From NCBI GenBank assembly GCA_963666465.1, contig OY762824.1, positions 5,642,001 through 5,706,000 of the forward strand: DNA of 64,000 nucleotides. Reading direction: 5' to 3'. This DNA comes from VXYL01 sp963666465. GTDB taxonomy: Bacteria > Pseudomonadota > Gammaproteobacteria > Pseudomonadales > Azotimanducaceae. The notes under the pieces were generated by a model. That model was not told where the DNA came from, ran no database searches, and saw only the letters and a program-made list of their open reading frames with translations. Shown piece by piece: positions 51,534-61,000 of this stretch. A program made the translations under genes and the position numbers. How positions within the stretch are numbered: the first letter of the stretch is position 1; each line of letters begins with the position of its first letter.

Positions 51534-52250
51534 TCAGCGTGGAGTGCTGGGTTGCGCAAGCGTCCTTTCGTAAAACCTGCACAGCCGGGGATAGTCGACA
51601 TCGGGCGGCTGCTTACCTGTCAGGTGCTGCTCAAGCGCGTCGAGGATTTGGTGCCAGCCGGCGGTGACGCCAGGGTTCCATGCCTTGGTTGCGCCGCCAG
51701 GGAACTGTTCGACGGACTTGCGGGTCATGCGGTCCTCGACGGTGATGCACATGCAGGGGGCGCCGTCTCCTTCCGAAGGCTCGATGGAGAAGCGCCAGAA
51801 GGCGCCGTCGGTGCTGTCGAAGCGGATGGCGTGTTGGTGGTGGTATTCGCCCAAGGTGCCTGCCATCGGCGGCTGGGAGCGGAAGGCGTAGGGGGTGCCG
51901 GCCGTCGACTCGAAGCTGACCGGCAGCAGCCAAATGCCGATTTTGTTGGGCTCGGAAATCGCCTTCCAGAGGCGCTCGCGGGAAACGTCGAACTCGCGGG
52001 CGATGCGGAACGTGGCGATGTCGTCGAAATGCCCCATGCGGGGAACGAAGTCGAGGAGCTCGGTCCAAGTGCGGAAGCCGTACTCGCGCGCCAGCACGAA
52101 CTGTGCGAACTGAAGACCGGGGCGACGGGCATCCGGGAAGAACTGAGCCACTCGTGCCCGAGCGCTGGAGTCGCCTTGTTGCCAGCCCCGCAACAAGGCC
52201 TTGGCCTGCTTGCGCAGGTTTTCGATGTTGGGGCCGTGGGGTGAAGCCAT
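51534..52250 (-). CDS. SRPBCC (AHSA1-like) domain protein
   Basis: In this 238-residue protein the first 75 residues (NIENLRKQAKALLRGWQQGD and FVLAREYGFRTWTELLDFV) match the short helical region found before ankyrin or SRPBCC domains in many bacterial proteins. The rest is a START/SRPBCC fold: IAREFDVSRERLWKAISEP, IGIWLLPVSFE and WHQILDALEQHLTGK. It binds a hydrophobic ligand in a deep pocket or acts as a polyketide-cyclase-like enzyme. ATG 52250 has GGGAGG upstream, so the in-frame start at 52295 is rejected. Confidence 0.82.
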   Translation of the reverse strand: MASPHGPNIENLRKQAKALLRGWQQGDSSARARVAQFFPDARRPGLQFAQFVLAREYGFRTWTELLDFVPRMGHFDDIATFRIAREFDVSRERLWKAISEPNKIGIWLLPVSFESTAGTPYAFRSQPPMAGTLGEYHHQHAIRFDSTDGAFWRFSIEPSEGDGAPCMCITVEDRMTRKSVEQFPGGATKAWNPGVTAGWHQILDALEQHLTGKQPPDVDYPRLCRFYERTLAQPSTPR

Positions 52251-52378
52251 AGCAAACCTCCCTGGCGGACGGCATCCGCGAACCGACCGCGACAAGAAGG
52301 TCGCTGCTCAGATGGCGGAGGGGCTTGGCCCTTCCCGCGGATTGGGCACGTTCCGCCAGACGCGCGCGGCAAGTCTAG

Positions 52379-52570
52379 CCCGGATTATTCATGAATGCGC
52401 GTAGCGAGGGCGACGAGACGCCGCTGTGGGTGGGCGCACGCGTGCCAGGAGGCAGGAGTGGAGGACCCCGAAGGCATGGCTGCGCATCATGTCGAGGGGG
52501 CCGGAGCGAGTACGCACAGCCACAGCGAGCGTATCGTCGTCCGCAGTAGGGCATTCATGAATAATCCGGG
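52379..52570. mobile_element. 192-bp non-autonomous element (MITE) with perfect 20-bp ends
   Basis: CCCGGATTATTCATGAATGC at 52379-52398 is repeated perfectly inverted at 52551-52570. The interior of about 150 bases has no coding capacity. It is bordered by CTAG (52375-52378) and CTGG (52571-52574). The end sequence matches the ends of the IS1380-like element at 30233-31876, so that transposase family is the likely mover. Element E copy 3 abuts its right end, the same order as at the IS1380-like element. Confidence 0.75.
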
Positions 52571-52574
52571 CTGG

Positions 52575-52679
52575 CCTGTCGGACTTCGGACGGCGCAAGC
52601 TGGCCGAATGCCGACAGGGTGACAGGACGGCTTGGGCTGGGGCAGGAAGCGTTGCCGAAAGGCAACGGTTCTCGTGGCG
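52575..52679 (+). repeat. palindromic element E, copy 3
   Basis: This 105-base copy is bordered by CTGG (52571-52574) and CTAG (52680-52683). It lacks the first three bases (CAG) of the other copies and has a few extra internal bases. The hairpin GCGTTGCC-GAAA-GGCAACG lies near its right end. The following 52684-52944 contains the hairpin GGAGGGCG-AGA-CGCCCTCC at 52747-52765 and no supported gene. Confidence 0.75.
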
Positions 52680-52944
52680 CTAGCAGAACGGCACCGGCCA
52701 CTCCTTTCGCTTGATGCCTTGCCAAGTGACGCACCAACGGCGCGATGGAGGGCGAGACGCCCTCCCCCCCAGAGAGTGTCCGCCAATACTGCGACTTGGA
52801 TTTTGACGCCCTTGGGAGTGCTGGCAGGGACGTTTTCGGCGTTTGCGGACGCAGACGTGTGGGCGCTCGCGCATCGGCCTGCCTCGATATCCGGTCGGAC
52901 ATCCGATGTGGGCAAAGCCGGAGCGGTGGCGCTATGCTGATGCC

Positions 52945-53160
52945 ATGCGTTTCGTGCTTCAGTTCGTGCTCCCGGCGCTGGTCTTCGGCCTCGTGCTGGG
53001 TTGGGCGCTGCATGGCCGGCGGAAGTCGATGCCGGACGAGACAGAGGACAAGGATCCTGCGGACGAGATCATGACGACGCGGGCCTTCATCGGCGTGATG
53101 GTGGCTGGCGGGCTGCTCACCGTTGGGGCAATGGTGGGGGTCGGTTACTTGCTGGAGTAA
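52945..53160 (+). CDS. small two-helix membrane protein
   Basis: This 71-residue protein has helices FVLQFVLPALVFGLVLGWAL and AFIGVMVAGGLLTVGAMVGV, separated by a charged loop (RRKSMPDETEDKDPADEIM). The ATG at 52945 is the first methionine giving a clean N-terminal helix; no clear Shine-Dalgarno is visible. Its family is not recognised. Hairpins follow the stop and probably end transcription. Confidence 0.6.
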   Translation: MRFVLQFVLPALVFGLVLGWALHGRRKSMPDETEDKDPADEIMTTRAFIGVMVAGGLLTVGAMVGVGYLLE

Positions 53161-53197
53161 CCGCGCTTCGCCGACACGCTAGCGTCGGAAGATGACT

Positions 53198-53236
53198 GCC
53201 TTTGTAGGGAAGGCATCCTGCCTTCCCTACAAAGGC
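53198..53236. terminator. perfect 18-bp hairpin, probable terminator or REP-like unit
   Basis: GCCTTTGTAGGGAAGGCA pairs perfectly with its complement across the 3-base loop TCC. A shorter hairpin, CCGAC...GTCGG at 53171-53188, precedes it. It lies 37 bases after the small membrane protein stop. No T run follows, so it may be a REP-like intergenic unit that also ends transcripts. Confidence 0.5.
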
Positions 53237-53445
53237 GACAGGCGCGCTTTCGGTGGACCCGTCGCACCATTAACCCAACTTTACCAATTTGACGCCGTTT
53301 TTCGGCCGAATCGGTCGATTTTCGGCAATTCCGTTTCCGCAAGTGATTGATTTCATTGAGCACGAGTTCGCGGGAGGCAAATGTAGTGCCATAATTTTGC
53401 CCGCATGCCTTGCACGGCACCTCCGCCGCCGCCATCGTCCCCCCC

Positions 53446-55251
53446 ATGTTCGTCCGACGCACCAGAACCCGCGCCACCGACGGCGGCGCCGTCTGCCACA
53501 CCCACCGCCTCGTCCGCTCCGAGCGCGACGGCGGCCGCGTCCGCCAGCGCACGCTGCTCAACCCTCGGCCGCCACTTCGACGTCGACCGCGACCTCTGGC
53601 CGCTGCCGTGCCAGCGCGTCGAGGCCGTCCTCGACGGCCAGGGCGACTGTTCGGCGACGTCCCCGAGGCCGTGGAGACCGAGGCGCAGCGCATCGCCGCG
53701 CAGCTGCTGGCCCGCGGCGCGGCGCCGGCGGACGACGCCGCCGGCGGCGTCGAGGCGGTCGCCGTCGACAGCCTGGCGCTGGCGCGGCCGCGCTCCGTCG
53801 GCGTCGAGCACGCCGCGCTGTGGGCGCCCGGCGAACTCGGCCTGCCGGCCCTGCTGGAGTCGCTCGGCGTCAACGCCGCGCTGCGCGACGCGGCGCTCGG
53901 CTCGGTCGTCGCGCGCATGGCGCAGCCGGCCTCGGAGCGCGCGACGATGCGCTGGCTGCGCGAGCGCAGCGCCGCCGGCGAGCTGCTCGGCGTCGACTTC
54001 GAGACCATGGGCGCCATGCAGCCCTGCCGCGCCTCGGACGCCCTCATGGCGCACCGCGCGGCGATCGAGGAGCACCTGTTCGACGCCGCGGCGGGGCTGT
54101 TCGGGATCCGGCCGACGGTGACCCTGCACGACCCTCGCCAACACCTGCTTCGAGGGCGCCGCGGCGAAGCTCCCGAAGGCGGCGTGCGGCCACTCCAAGG
54201 AGAAGCGCAGCGACTGCCCGCTGCTCACCCTCGGGCTGGCGCTCGACGGCAGCGGCTTCGCGCGCCGCTCGGAGGTGTTCTCCGGCAGCGTCCGCGAGCA
54301 GGACACGCTCGAGTCCATGCTGGCCGCGCTCGGCGCGCCGGCCGGGGCGCTGGCGGCGATGGACCGCGGCATCGCCACCGAGGGCCGGGTGGCGTGGCTG
54401 CGCGAGGCCGGCCACCGCTGCCTGGCGGTGAGCCGCGAGCGCCGGCGCGCGTTCGACGCCGCGGCGACGACGGCGCGCGTCACCCGCAGCGGACGCACCG
54501 TGCACCTGCAGCGAGCCGCGGTGCGCGCCGACGGCGAGGTGCGCCTGCACTGCCACTCGCCGGAGCGGGCGGAGAAGGGAGAACGCCATCCTGGAACGCT
54601 TCTCGAAGCGCTTCGAGAAGGCCCTCGGCGCGCTCTCCGAGGGACTTGCCAGGCCGCGCACGGTCAAGCGCCTCGACAAGGTGCACGAGCGCGTCGGCCG
54701 ACTCGAGGCGCGCCACGGCCGCGTCGCCCGCCACTGCGACGTCGAGGTCGTCGCCGACGACTCCGGCGAGCGCGCGGCGGCGGTGAACTGGACCCGGCGT
54801 CCCGCCGAGGCCTCCATGGCCACCCACCCCGGCGTCTGCTGCCTGCGCACCAACGTCGCCGACTGGGACGACGCGGCGCTGTGGCGGCACCTGCACCACC
54901 CTGACCGACCTCGAGGCCGTGTTCCGGTCGCTGAAGTCCGAACTCGGCCTGCGGCCCATCCACCACCGCAAGCCGGTCCGCGCCGAGGGACACCTGTTCA
55001 TCACCGTCGTCGCCTGCCAGGCCGTGCAGGTCATCCGGCGGCGGCTCGCCGCCGCCGGCGAGCGCGCCAGCTGGACCACGCTGCGCGACGTCCTCGGCGG
55101 CCAGCAGCGCGTCGCCGCCACCTTCCGACGCGCCGACGGACGCGCGCTGCACCTGCGCACCGCCACCGTCGCCGAACCCGCCCAGAAGGCCATCCACGAC
55201 GCGCTCGGCATCGACCCGAGCCCCGGCGCAACCCGCAGAACCGTCGTCTGA
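53446..55251 (+). pseudogene. IS1634-family transposase, several frameshifts
   Basis: Fragments of an IS1634-type transposase appear in order in different frames: MFVRRTRTRATDGG from ATG 53446; NLGRHFDVDRDLWPLPCQRV after about 53565; GDVPEAVETEAQRIAAQLL after about 53645; LANTCFEGAAAKLPKAACGH after about 54125; RFSKRFEKALGAL after about 54595; and the C-terminal TDLEAVFRSLKSELGLRPIH in a further frame. At least five shifts make the gene dead as read. Base composition is more GC-rich than the neighbours. Terminal inverted repeats could not be identified. Confidence 0.8.
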
Positions 55252-55368
55252 ACCTCCTCGTCCCCACGCCGCTCAGCACCTGCAGTGCCCTAACGGCTCC
55301 AACTCGCCCGTAAGGAACCTGTCGAAAATTAAATTGCCACCTTTAGATGGCCGTGTTCTACTTGCTCG

Positions 55369-56524
55369 ATGCGGCGCAATCACGCACTCGAAGCGACGAT
55401 CGTCGGGAAATACGCGGCGGTCGAGCCGTTTCTCGACGAGCGTGGCCGCCGGATCTGGGCGGCCACGGAGTCGCGCGCCATCGGGTACGGCGGCGACGCG
55501 CTGGTGTCGGACGCGACGGGACTGTCGCGTCCGACGATCCGGGCGGGGCGCCGGGAGTTGGAGTCGGGCGGTGCGGAGGGCGACCGGATCCGCCGTCCGG
55601 AGCGGCCCGGGCCCGGCGTCGAGCGATCGCAGCCGGGGCATCAAGGAGGCCTTGGAGAAGCTGGTCGACCCGCTGACGCGCGGCGGCACTGTCGGAAGCG
55701 GGCTGGCAGGCGGGTTCGACGACGGTGGGCCGCATGCTGCACGAGCTCGGCTGCAGCCTGCAGTCGGTGCGCAAGACTCGGGAGGGGTCCGCGCATCCGG
55801 ATCGCGACGCGCAGTTCGGGCACGTCAACGCGACGGCCGACGACTTTCTGCGGCGCGGCCAGCCGGTGGTGTCGGTGGACACGAAGAAGAAGGAGCTGGT
55901 GGGGGACTTCAAGAACGGCGGCCGGGAGTGGCAGCCGAAGGGCAGCCCGGAGAAGGCGCTGGCCACGACTTCCCGCAGGACGCGACCGGGAAGGCGATTC
56001 CGTACGGCATCTGCGACATGGCGCGCAACGAGGCGTGGGTGAACGTCGGCCGCGACCACGACACGCCGGCGTTCGCGGTGGCCTCGCTGCGGCGCTGGTG
56101 GGACGACATGGGACGGCGCCGCCACCCGGGGGCGCGGGAACTGTTCATCACGGCCGATGCCGGGGGCAGCAACGGGTACCGCTCGCGCGCCTGGAAGCGC
56201 CGGCTGCAGCAGTTCGCCGACGAGACGCGTCTGCGCGTCCACGTCGGCCACTTCCCGCCGGGCGCCGGCAAGTGGAACAGGATCGAACACCGGCTGTTCT
56301 GCCACATCACGCAGAACTGGCGGGGCAGGCCGCTGCGCACCTTCGAGACCGTCGTCGACCTGATCGGCAACACGCGAACCGCGGCCGGACTTCGGGTCGA
56401 GGCCGGACTCGACGAGGGCGAGTGTCCCACCGGCGAGACGGTCACGAAGGCAGAGATGGACGCCCTGTCGCTGCATCGGGACGACTTCCACGGCGACTGG
56501 AACCACGAACTGCGTCCACGATGA
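55369..56524 (+). pseudogene. ISAzo13-family transposase, several frameshifts
   Basis: Parts of an ISAzo13 transposase lie in successive frames: KYAAVEPFLDERGRRIWAAT near the start; MGRMLHELGCSLQSVRKTRE and VVSVDTKKKELVGDFKNGGR from 55725; and KAIPYGICDMARNEAWVNVG, FITADAGGSNGYRSRAWKRR and KWNRIEHRLFCHITQNWRGR from about 55975 to the stop at 56524. Imperfect end-like sequences occur at about 55329 (CTGTCGAAAATTAAATTGCC) and, inverted, at about 56530-56553. It follows the IS1634-type remnant directly. Confidence 0.8.
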
Positions 56525-56738
56525 AGTTGGAAATATAGTATTTGCGCGACACCTAAGTCATTGATCCCGCTCGACTCCAATCGAACGTTGGTAAACTTGG
56601 GCCCGAAGGCCAAGCAGTTCGCGAAGCGAACTGCCGACGCGCCCGCAAGGTAACGGTTCTTGTGGCGCCAGCGGCGATGGGGCTCCGATCAGGCGTCGGT
56701 GGCAGGCTCGGCGAACAGAGCCGGGCTTGAGGCGTGCC

Positions 56739-57617
56739 TCAGTCTCCGATGACAGCAGTGGCGTCCTCCTCCACCACCCGGTGCTCGATGTAGCCGATGT
56801 TCTCGATCTCGACGCGCACCACGTCTCCCACCTTCATCCATGCCGGCGGCTTCATGGCCGCGCCGACACCCGATGAGGTGCCGGTGAAGATCACGTCGCC
56901 TGGGTCCAAGGTGAACGCCTGCGTCAGATGCGTGATCTGGTCGAAGCAGTCGAAGATGAGGTGGCGGGTGTTGCTGTCCTGGCGTTTGTCGTCATTGACC
57001 GTCGTGCGGATGCCAAGCTCGTGCGGGTCGCCAAGCTCGTCCGCCGTGACGATCCACGGGCCGATGGGGGCGTGGGTATCGAACGACTTGCCGATCTGCA
57101 TGGTCTGCGACCGCGCCTGCCAGTCGCGCACGCTGACGTCGTTGCCGCAGCAGTAGCCGGCGATCACCTCGTGGGCGCGCTCCTTCGGCACGTGCTTGGC
57201 GCGCTTGCCGATGACGAAGACCAGTTCGCCCTCGTAGTCGAGCATGTCCGACACCGCCGGCTTGTTGATGCTGCCGTAGGGGCCGTTGATGGCGTTGTGC
57301 TGCTTGTTGAACCACATCTGCACGGACGGCGCCTTGCCGCCGGATTCCGCGATGTGGTCGGCATAGTTGAGGCCGATGGCGAGAATCTTGCCGGGATTCG
57401 GCACCGGCGCCTTGAGTTCCACGTCGTTCACCGCAATGGCGTGCTCGACGCTGGTCTGGGCCGCCGCGGCAGCGGCCAGGGCCTCGTCTCCGGCCTCGAG
57501 CAAATCGCGCATGTTGGTGGGCAGGCCCGGCGCGGCGCGGGAGAGGTCGATGACGAGTTCCCCAACGACGACGCCAATGCGGGTCTCGCGGCCGTGCGTG
57601 AATGTCGCAAGCTTCAT
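56739..57617 (-). CDS. fumarylacetoacetate hydrolase family protein
   Basis: This 292-residue protein has the FAH fold: NPGKILAIGLNYADHIAESG, the metal site YEGELVFVIGKRAKHVP, IAGYCCGNDVSVRDWQ and the C-terminal LDPGDVIFTGTSSGVGAAMK. Members hydrolyse or isomerise C-C bonds of diketo acids in aromatic catabolism, or decarboxylate oxaloacetate; the present substrate is unknown. ATG 57617 with an AG-rich site upstream is chosen over an in-frame start at 57686. It follows the hydrolase gene by 31 bases on the same strand. Confidence 0.92.
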   Translation of the reverse strand: MKLATFTHGRETRIGVVVGELVIDLSRAAPGLPTNMRDLLEAGDEALAAAAAAQTSVEHAIAVNDVELKAPVPNPGKILAIGLNYADHIAESGGKAPSVQMWFNKQHNAINGPYGSINKPAVSDMLDYEGELVFVIGKRAKHVPKERAHEVIAGYCCGNDVSVRDWQARSQTMQIGKSFDTHAPIGPWIVTADELGDPHELGIRTTVNDDKRQDSNTRHLIFDCFDQITHLTQAFTLDPGDVIFTGTSSGVGAAMKPPAWMKVGDVVRVEIENIGYIEHRVVEEDATAVIGD

Positions 57618-57648
57618 GTCTTCCCCTTCCCTTGCTTGATTGACGGCG

Positions 57649-58359
57649 TCAGACGCCGAGCCTGTCGCCGAGCCAGGCATCGACATGCCCGGCCATCTCG
57701 GCGAATACGTCGTCGCTGCGCCTGCGGGTGCGCTTCAGCACCTTGTAGCCGTGGTCGGCGGTTTCCAGCCAATGCAACGTGGCGCCGAGGCGACCAGTGA
57801 GTTCGGTCATCAGATCGGTGGATGCCATGCCGTCCCGGGAGCCGGAGAGGAACAGCATGGGGCAGTCGATGGCGTCCATGTGCTCGGCGCGGGCCAGCGA
57901 GGGCTTGCGCGGGTTGTGCAGCGGGAACGAGCAGAACACGAACCCGGCCGCGTCGAGTCCATGATCCACCACCGCGTGCGAAGCCATGCGGCCGCCGTAG
58001 CTGTGGCCACCCAGGAGATGGGGGCCGTCGAGCCGTTCCTGCGCGGCGCCGAACGCGGCGGCAACGGCAGCGGTGGAGACATCCTTGGAGTCCACCCGGT
58101 TGCGGCCATCTTCGCGGTACGGGAAGTTGAAGCGGAAAGTGGAGACCCCAATCCCTGCGAAGGCGTGGGCGATGGCGGCCATGTTGCCGTGCTCCATGCC
58201 GGCGCCAGCGCCGTGGCCCAGCACCAGCGTCGCCCTTGGGCGCTCAGCGCGCAGCAATAGCGCTCCGACATCGCGCTCGCCAAGGTCGAGCCGCAGCGGC
58301 TCCGCTTCGCTCGCGAGGGGAAGCCCCTCGCGCACCCCCGCGCTGACGGCTCTGGCCAT
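57649..58359 (-). CDS. alpha/beta hydrolase (dienelactone hydrolase/KANL3-Tex30-like)
   Basis: This 236-residue serine hydrolase has ATLVLGHGAGAGMEHGNM (oxyanion region), the nucleophile elbow GGHSYGGRMASHAV, FLSGSRDGMASTD with the acid and ADHGYK with the histidine. The group includes Tex30-like esterases. The ATG follows the clpP stop without a gap (TAGATG), so translation is coupled. A role in the catabolic set with the FAH protein is possible. Confidence 0.85.
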   Translation of the reverse strand: MARAVSAGVREGLPLASEAEPLRLDLGERDVGALLLRAERPRATLVLGHGAGAGMEHGNMAAIAHAFAGIGVSTFRFNFPYREDGRNRVDSKDVSTAAVAAAFGAAQERLDGPHLLGGHSYGGRMASHAVVDHGLDAAGFVFCSFPLHNPRKPSLARAEHMDAIDCPMLFLSGSRDGMASTDLMTELTGRLGATLHWLETADHGYKVLKRTRRRSDDVFAEMAGHVDAWLGDRLGV

Positions 58360-58983
58360 CTACGCCAACTCGTCCGCCGAGCGGATGATCGATCCCACGA
58401 GGCCGTATTCCCGCGATTCCTCCGCGCTCATCCAATAGTCGCGGTCGGTGTCCTTGCTCACCCGCTCCAACGGCTGGCCGGTCTGCTCGGCGATGACGGC
58501 GTTGATGCGCTCGCGGGTCTTGAGGATCTCCCGGGCGTGAATCTCGATGTCCGAGGCATCGCCGCCGAAGCCGCCGGCTGGCTGGTGGATGAGGAACCTC
58601 GTGTTCGGCAGGGCGTAGCGGTTCTCCCGCTCGGTGGCAAGATAGATGTGCGTGGCGATGCTGCCCACCCAGCCGGTGCCGACGATGCGCACGGTGGGCT
58701 TCACGAAGCGGATCATGTCGAAGATGGTGTCGCCAGACTCCACGTGCCCGCCGGGCGAGCCGATGTAGAGGGTGATCGGGTCGTCGCCCTCGAACGCCAG
58801 CGCCAGCAGGCGCTCGGCCGTGCGACGCGCCATGTCCTTGTCGATCTCGCCGAATATGGTGAGCGTGCGGTTCTTCAGAAGCGTGTTGTCCACGAGGGCG
58901 AACTGCCTCGCCTTCGCCGCCTCGCCGTCGTCGTCCTTGTCTTCCGCGCGTGCGCGCAAGCCGCGCTCGATGGTGCCGCCCAT
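58360..58983 (-). CDS. clpP: ClpP-family serine protease subunit
   Basis: This 207-residue protein is ClpP-like: FGEIDKDMARRTAERLLALA, ITLYIGSPGGHVESGDTIFD, the nucleophile serine in GWVGSIATHIYLA, RYALPNTRFLIHQPAGGFGG with the catalytic histidine, and the aspartate of SKDTDRDYWMSAEE. The serine context (GSIAT) differs from the usual AASMGA, as in secondary ClpP paralogues, so it may not be the housekeeping ClpP. ATG 58983 has AGGGGAC upstream; an ATG at 59025 is in frame but poorer. clpX is not adjacent. Confidence 0.88.
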   Translation of the reverse strand: MGGTIERGLRARAEDKDDDGEAAKARQFALVDNTLLKNRTLTIFGEIDKDMARRTAERLLALAFEGDDPITLYIGSPGGHVESGDTIFDMIRFVKPTVRIVGTGWVGSIATHIYLATERENRYALPNTRFLIHQPAGGFGGDASDIEIHAREILKTRERINAVIAEQTGQPLERVSKDTDRDYWMSAEESREYGLVGSIIRSADELA

Positions 58984-59065
58984 GCCGTCCCCTAGCCAAG
59001 AAAGCGCGCATCTTACTTCGGACATGGGGAATAATCGCGCCTTTCAAGCACACGAGAGGCGCGCG

Positions 59066-60004
59066 ATGCCGCTGCAGCCGGAATACGAGGCCATGTTGGC
59101 GCAGATGGCCGAGGTGGAGGGACCTGCCTTGGTCGACATGCCGGTGGAGGCCGGACGCGAGATGTACCGAACGATGCAGCCGGAGGCGCTCGACGTGCCG
59201 GTAGCGGCAGTCACCGATGCTTCGGCGAACGGCGTGCCGGTGCGCATCTACACGCCGCCGGGCGAGGGACCGTTTCCGCTCGTGATGATGTTTCACGGTG
59301 GCGGCTGGGTGATCGGCGATCTCGTGACGGCCGACGGCCAAAGCCGCGAAGTGTGCAAAGGCGCGGGCGTGACCGTGGTTTCCGTGGACTATCGGCTGGC
59401 GCCGGAACATCGCTTCCCGGCAGCGGCGGACGATTGCTATGTAGCCACCGTTTGGGCCGTGCAGAACGCTGGTCACATCGGTGCCGACGCAAGTCGCGTC
59501 GCCGTGGCCGGCGACAGCGCTGGCGGCAATCTTGCCGCGGTGGTCTCGCAGATGGCGCGAGACAAGCGCCGCGCAGGGTCAGCGGACGCACCGAACATCT
59601 GCTTCCAGCTACTCGTCTATCCGGTGACGGACGGCGTCAACTTCAACACCGCGTCCTATCGCGACAACGGCGAGGGCTACATGCTCACCGCCGATTCCAT
59701 GCATTGGTTCTGGGACCACTACGCGCCGGAACCTGCCGACCGCAGCAACCCCTACGCATCGCCGCTCCTGGCCGAGGACTTCACCGACCTGCCCGAAGCG
59801 TTGGTGATGACCGCCGAATACGATCCGCTGCGCGACGAGGGAGAAGCGTACGCAACGGCCCTTGCCAACGCCGGCGTAACCGCCCGCTGTCAACGCTACG
59901 GCGGCATGATCCACGGCTTCTTCGGTCAAAGCCGCGTTGTTTCGGCAGCCAGAGCCCCGATGGACGACGCTTGCAAGGCATTGCGGACAGCGCTGGCCAC
60001 GTAG
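59066..60004 (+). CDS. hormone-sensitive-lipase-type esterase
   Basis: This 312-residue alpha/beta hydrolase of the HSL (class IV) family has MMFHGGGWVIGD with the oxyanion HGGG, VDYRLAPEHRFPAAADDCY, the nucleophile GDSAGGNLAAV, the aspartate of TAEYDPLRDEGE and the histidine of GGMIHGFFG. It likely cleaves short-chain esters. ATG 59066 starts at the conserved PLQPEYEAML; longer frames overlap clpP. It is divergent from clpP with an 82-base gap. Confidence 0.92.
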   Translation: MPLQPEYEAMLAQMAEVEGPALVDMPVEAGREMYRTMQPEALDVPVAAVTDASANGVPVRIYTPPGEGPFPLVMMFHGGGWVIGDLVTADGQSREVCKGAGVTVVSVDYRLAPEHRFPAAADDCYVATVWAVQNAGHIGADASRVAVAGDSAGGNLAAVVSQMARDKRRAGSADAPNICFQLLVYPVTDGVNFNTASYRDNGEGYMLTADSMHWFWDHYAPEPADRSNPYASPLLAEDFTDLPEALVMTAEYDPLRDEGEAYATALANAGVTARCQRYGGMIHGFFGQSRVVSAARAPMDDACKALRTALAT

Positions 60005-60032
60005 TTGAGATACGCCGTCACCCAGGTTGCCG

Positions 60033-60854
60033 TCAGGGGGCGTGACCGCTTTCGCGCAGAATGTGGGCGACTGTGGTCTCTGGCGAATCAACGCAGACAA
60101 CCGACAGGTGCCTGCGCTGAGCCTCGTCCTGAATCTCCGCCACGGCTTCGAGCACGTCATCGCGTGGGGGGTCATCTCCGCGCGGCAACCCGGCCAAGAG
60201 TTCGCGTCTCTCGGGGCGGAACAAAATCGATGGCGCGTCCCCGATTCGATCCAGGCTCCATGCCTTGGCGCGTGCCTCGTTAATCGCCCGGGAAATGCTC
60301 GCTCCCTCGAAGGAGACCACGTTGGCTGCATAGGCGGCGCTGAGGAAGGTGAATGTGGCGGGCACGTCGCGGTCGGCGAGATGGATCTTGGCATTGACGT
60401 TGTTGGCGAGACGGCTGTCTCGTTCAAGGAGGCCGTCGCGTACCGCACGCTCCCACCGAACGCGCAGTCGCTTCCTCGGCATGGCGAGCGTGCCCCTGTG
60501 CAGGAAAGAGACCATGTGCATCGCCCGCTCCAACGCTACGTCAACGCTCTCGACATGACATTGATGGATGGTGCCGAGCGACATTCCAGCCAGAGGGGGC
60601 GTCCATCCCCTGAGCCCGCCAGTTTCAGCCGACCAGCCGCTGAGACTCTCGACCGCAAGTGCGACCATGTCCTGGTACAAACCCGCCTGATCCGCGAAGA
60701 GCACGCGCGCCATTTGCGGCTGCACCGTGCCAACAACCCGTCGATTGCCCAAGTCATCCATTGCGGCCACGGCCACCGTTATCCGCTCCCCGCAACCGGC
60801 CATCGGCTCCATCAACACCGAGGCCCAGTCAATCAGGCGATTCTCGCGATGCAT
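60033..60854 (-). CDS. uncharacterised protein next to the HipA-like gene
   Basis: This 273-residue soluble protein is not recognised. It starts HRENRLIDWASVLMEPMAGC, has VAVAAMDDLGNRRVVGTVQP, a mid-region ATFTFLSAAYAANVVSFEGA, and ends HILRESGHAP. ATG 60854 is chosen for GGAGGGAAG at ideal distance; ATG 60878 lacks such a site. It lies downstream of a HipA-like kinase remnant on the same strand, where DUF3037-type partners are sometimes found, but no similarity can be claimed. Confidence 0.55.
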   Translation of the reverse strand: MHRENRLIDWASVLMEPMAGCGERITVAVAAMDDLGNRRVVGTVQPQMARVLFADQAGLYQDMVALAVESLSGWSAETGGLRGWTPPLAGMSLGTIHQCHVESVDVALERAMHMVSFLHRGTLAMPRKRLRVRWERAVRDGLLERDSRLANNVNAKIHLADRDVPATFTFLSAAYAANVVSFEGASISRAINEARAKAWSLDRIGDAPSILFRPERRELLAGLPRGDDPPRDDVLEAVAEIQDEAQRRHLSVVCVDSPETTVAHILRESGHAP

Positions 60855-61000
60855 GTCACGCTTCCCTCCGTCGGACATTGGCCAGACCCGGGCCTCAAAG
60901 GAGCAGCCGCCCTTGAGAGGAGGTGAACTCTTGGTCCACCAACGATGGCAAGCTAGGCAAACGGTACTCAAGCAGGCGAATGCACTCGGACAGCTCCGGT

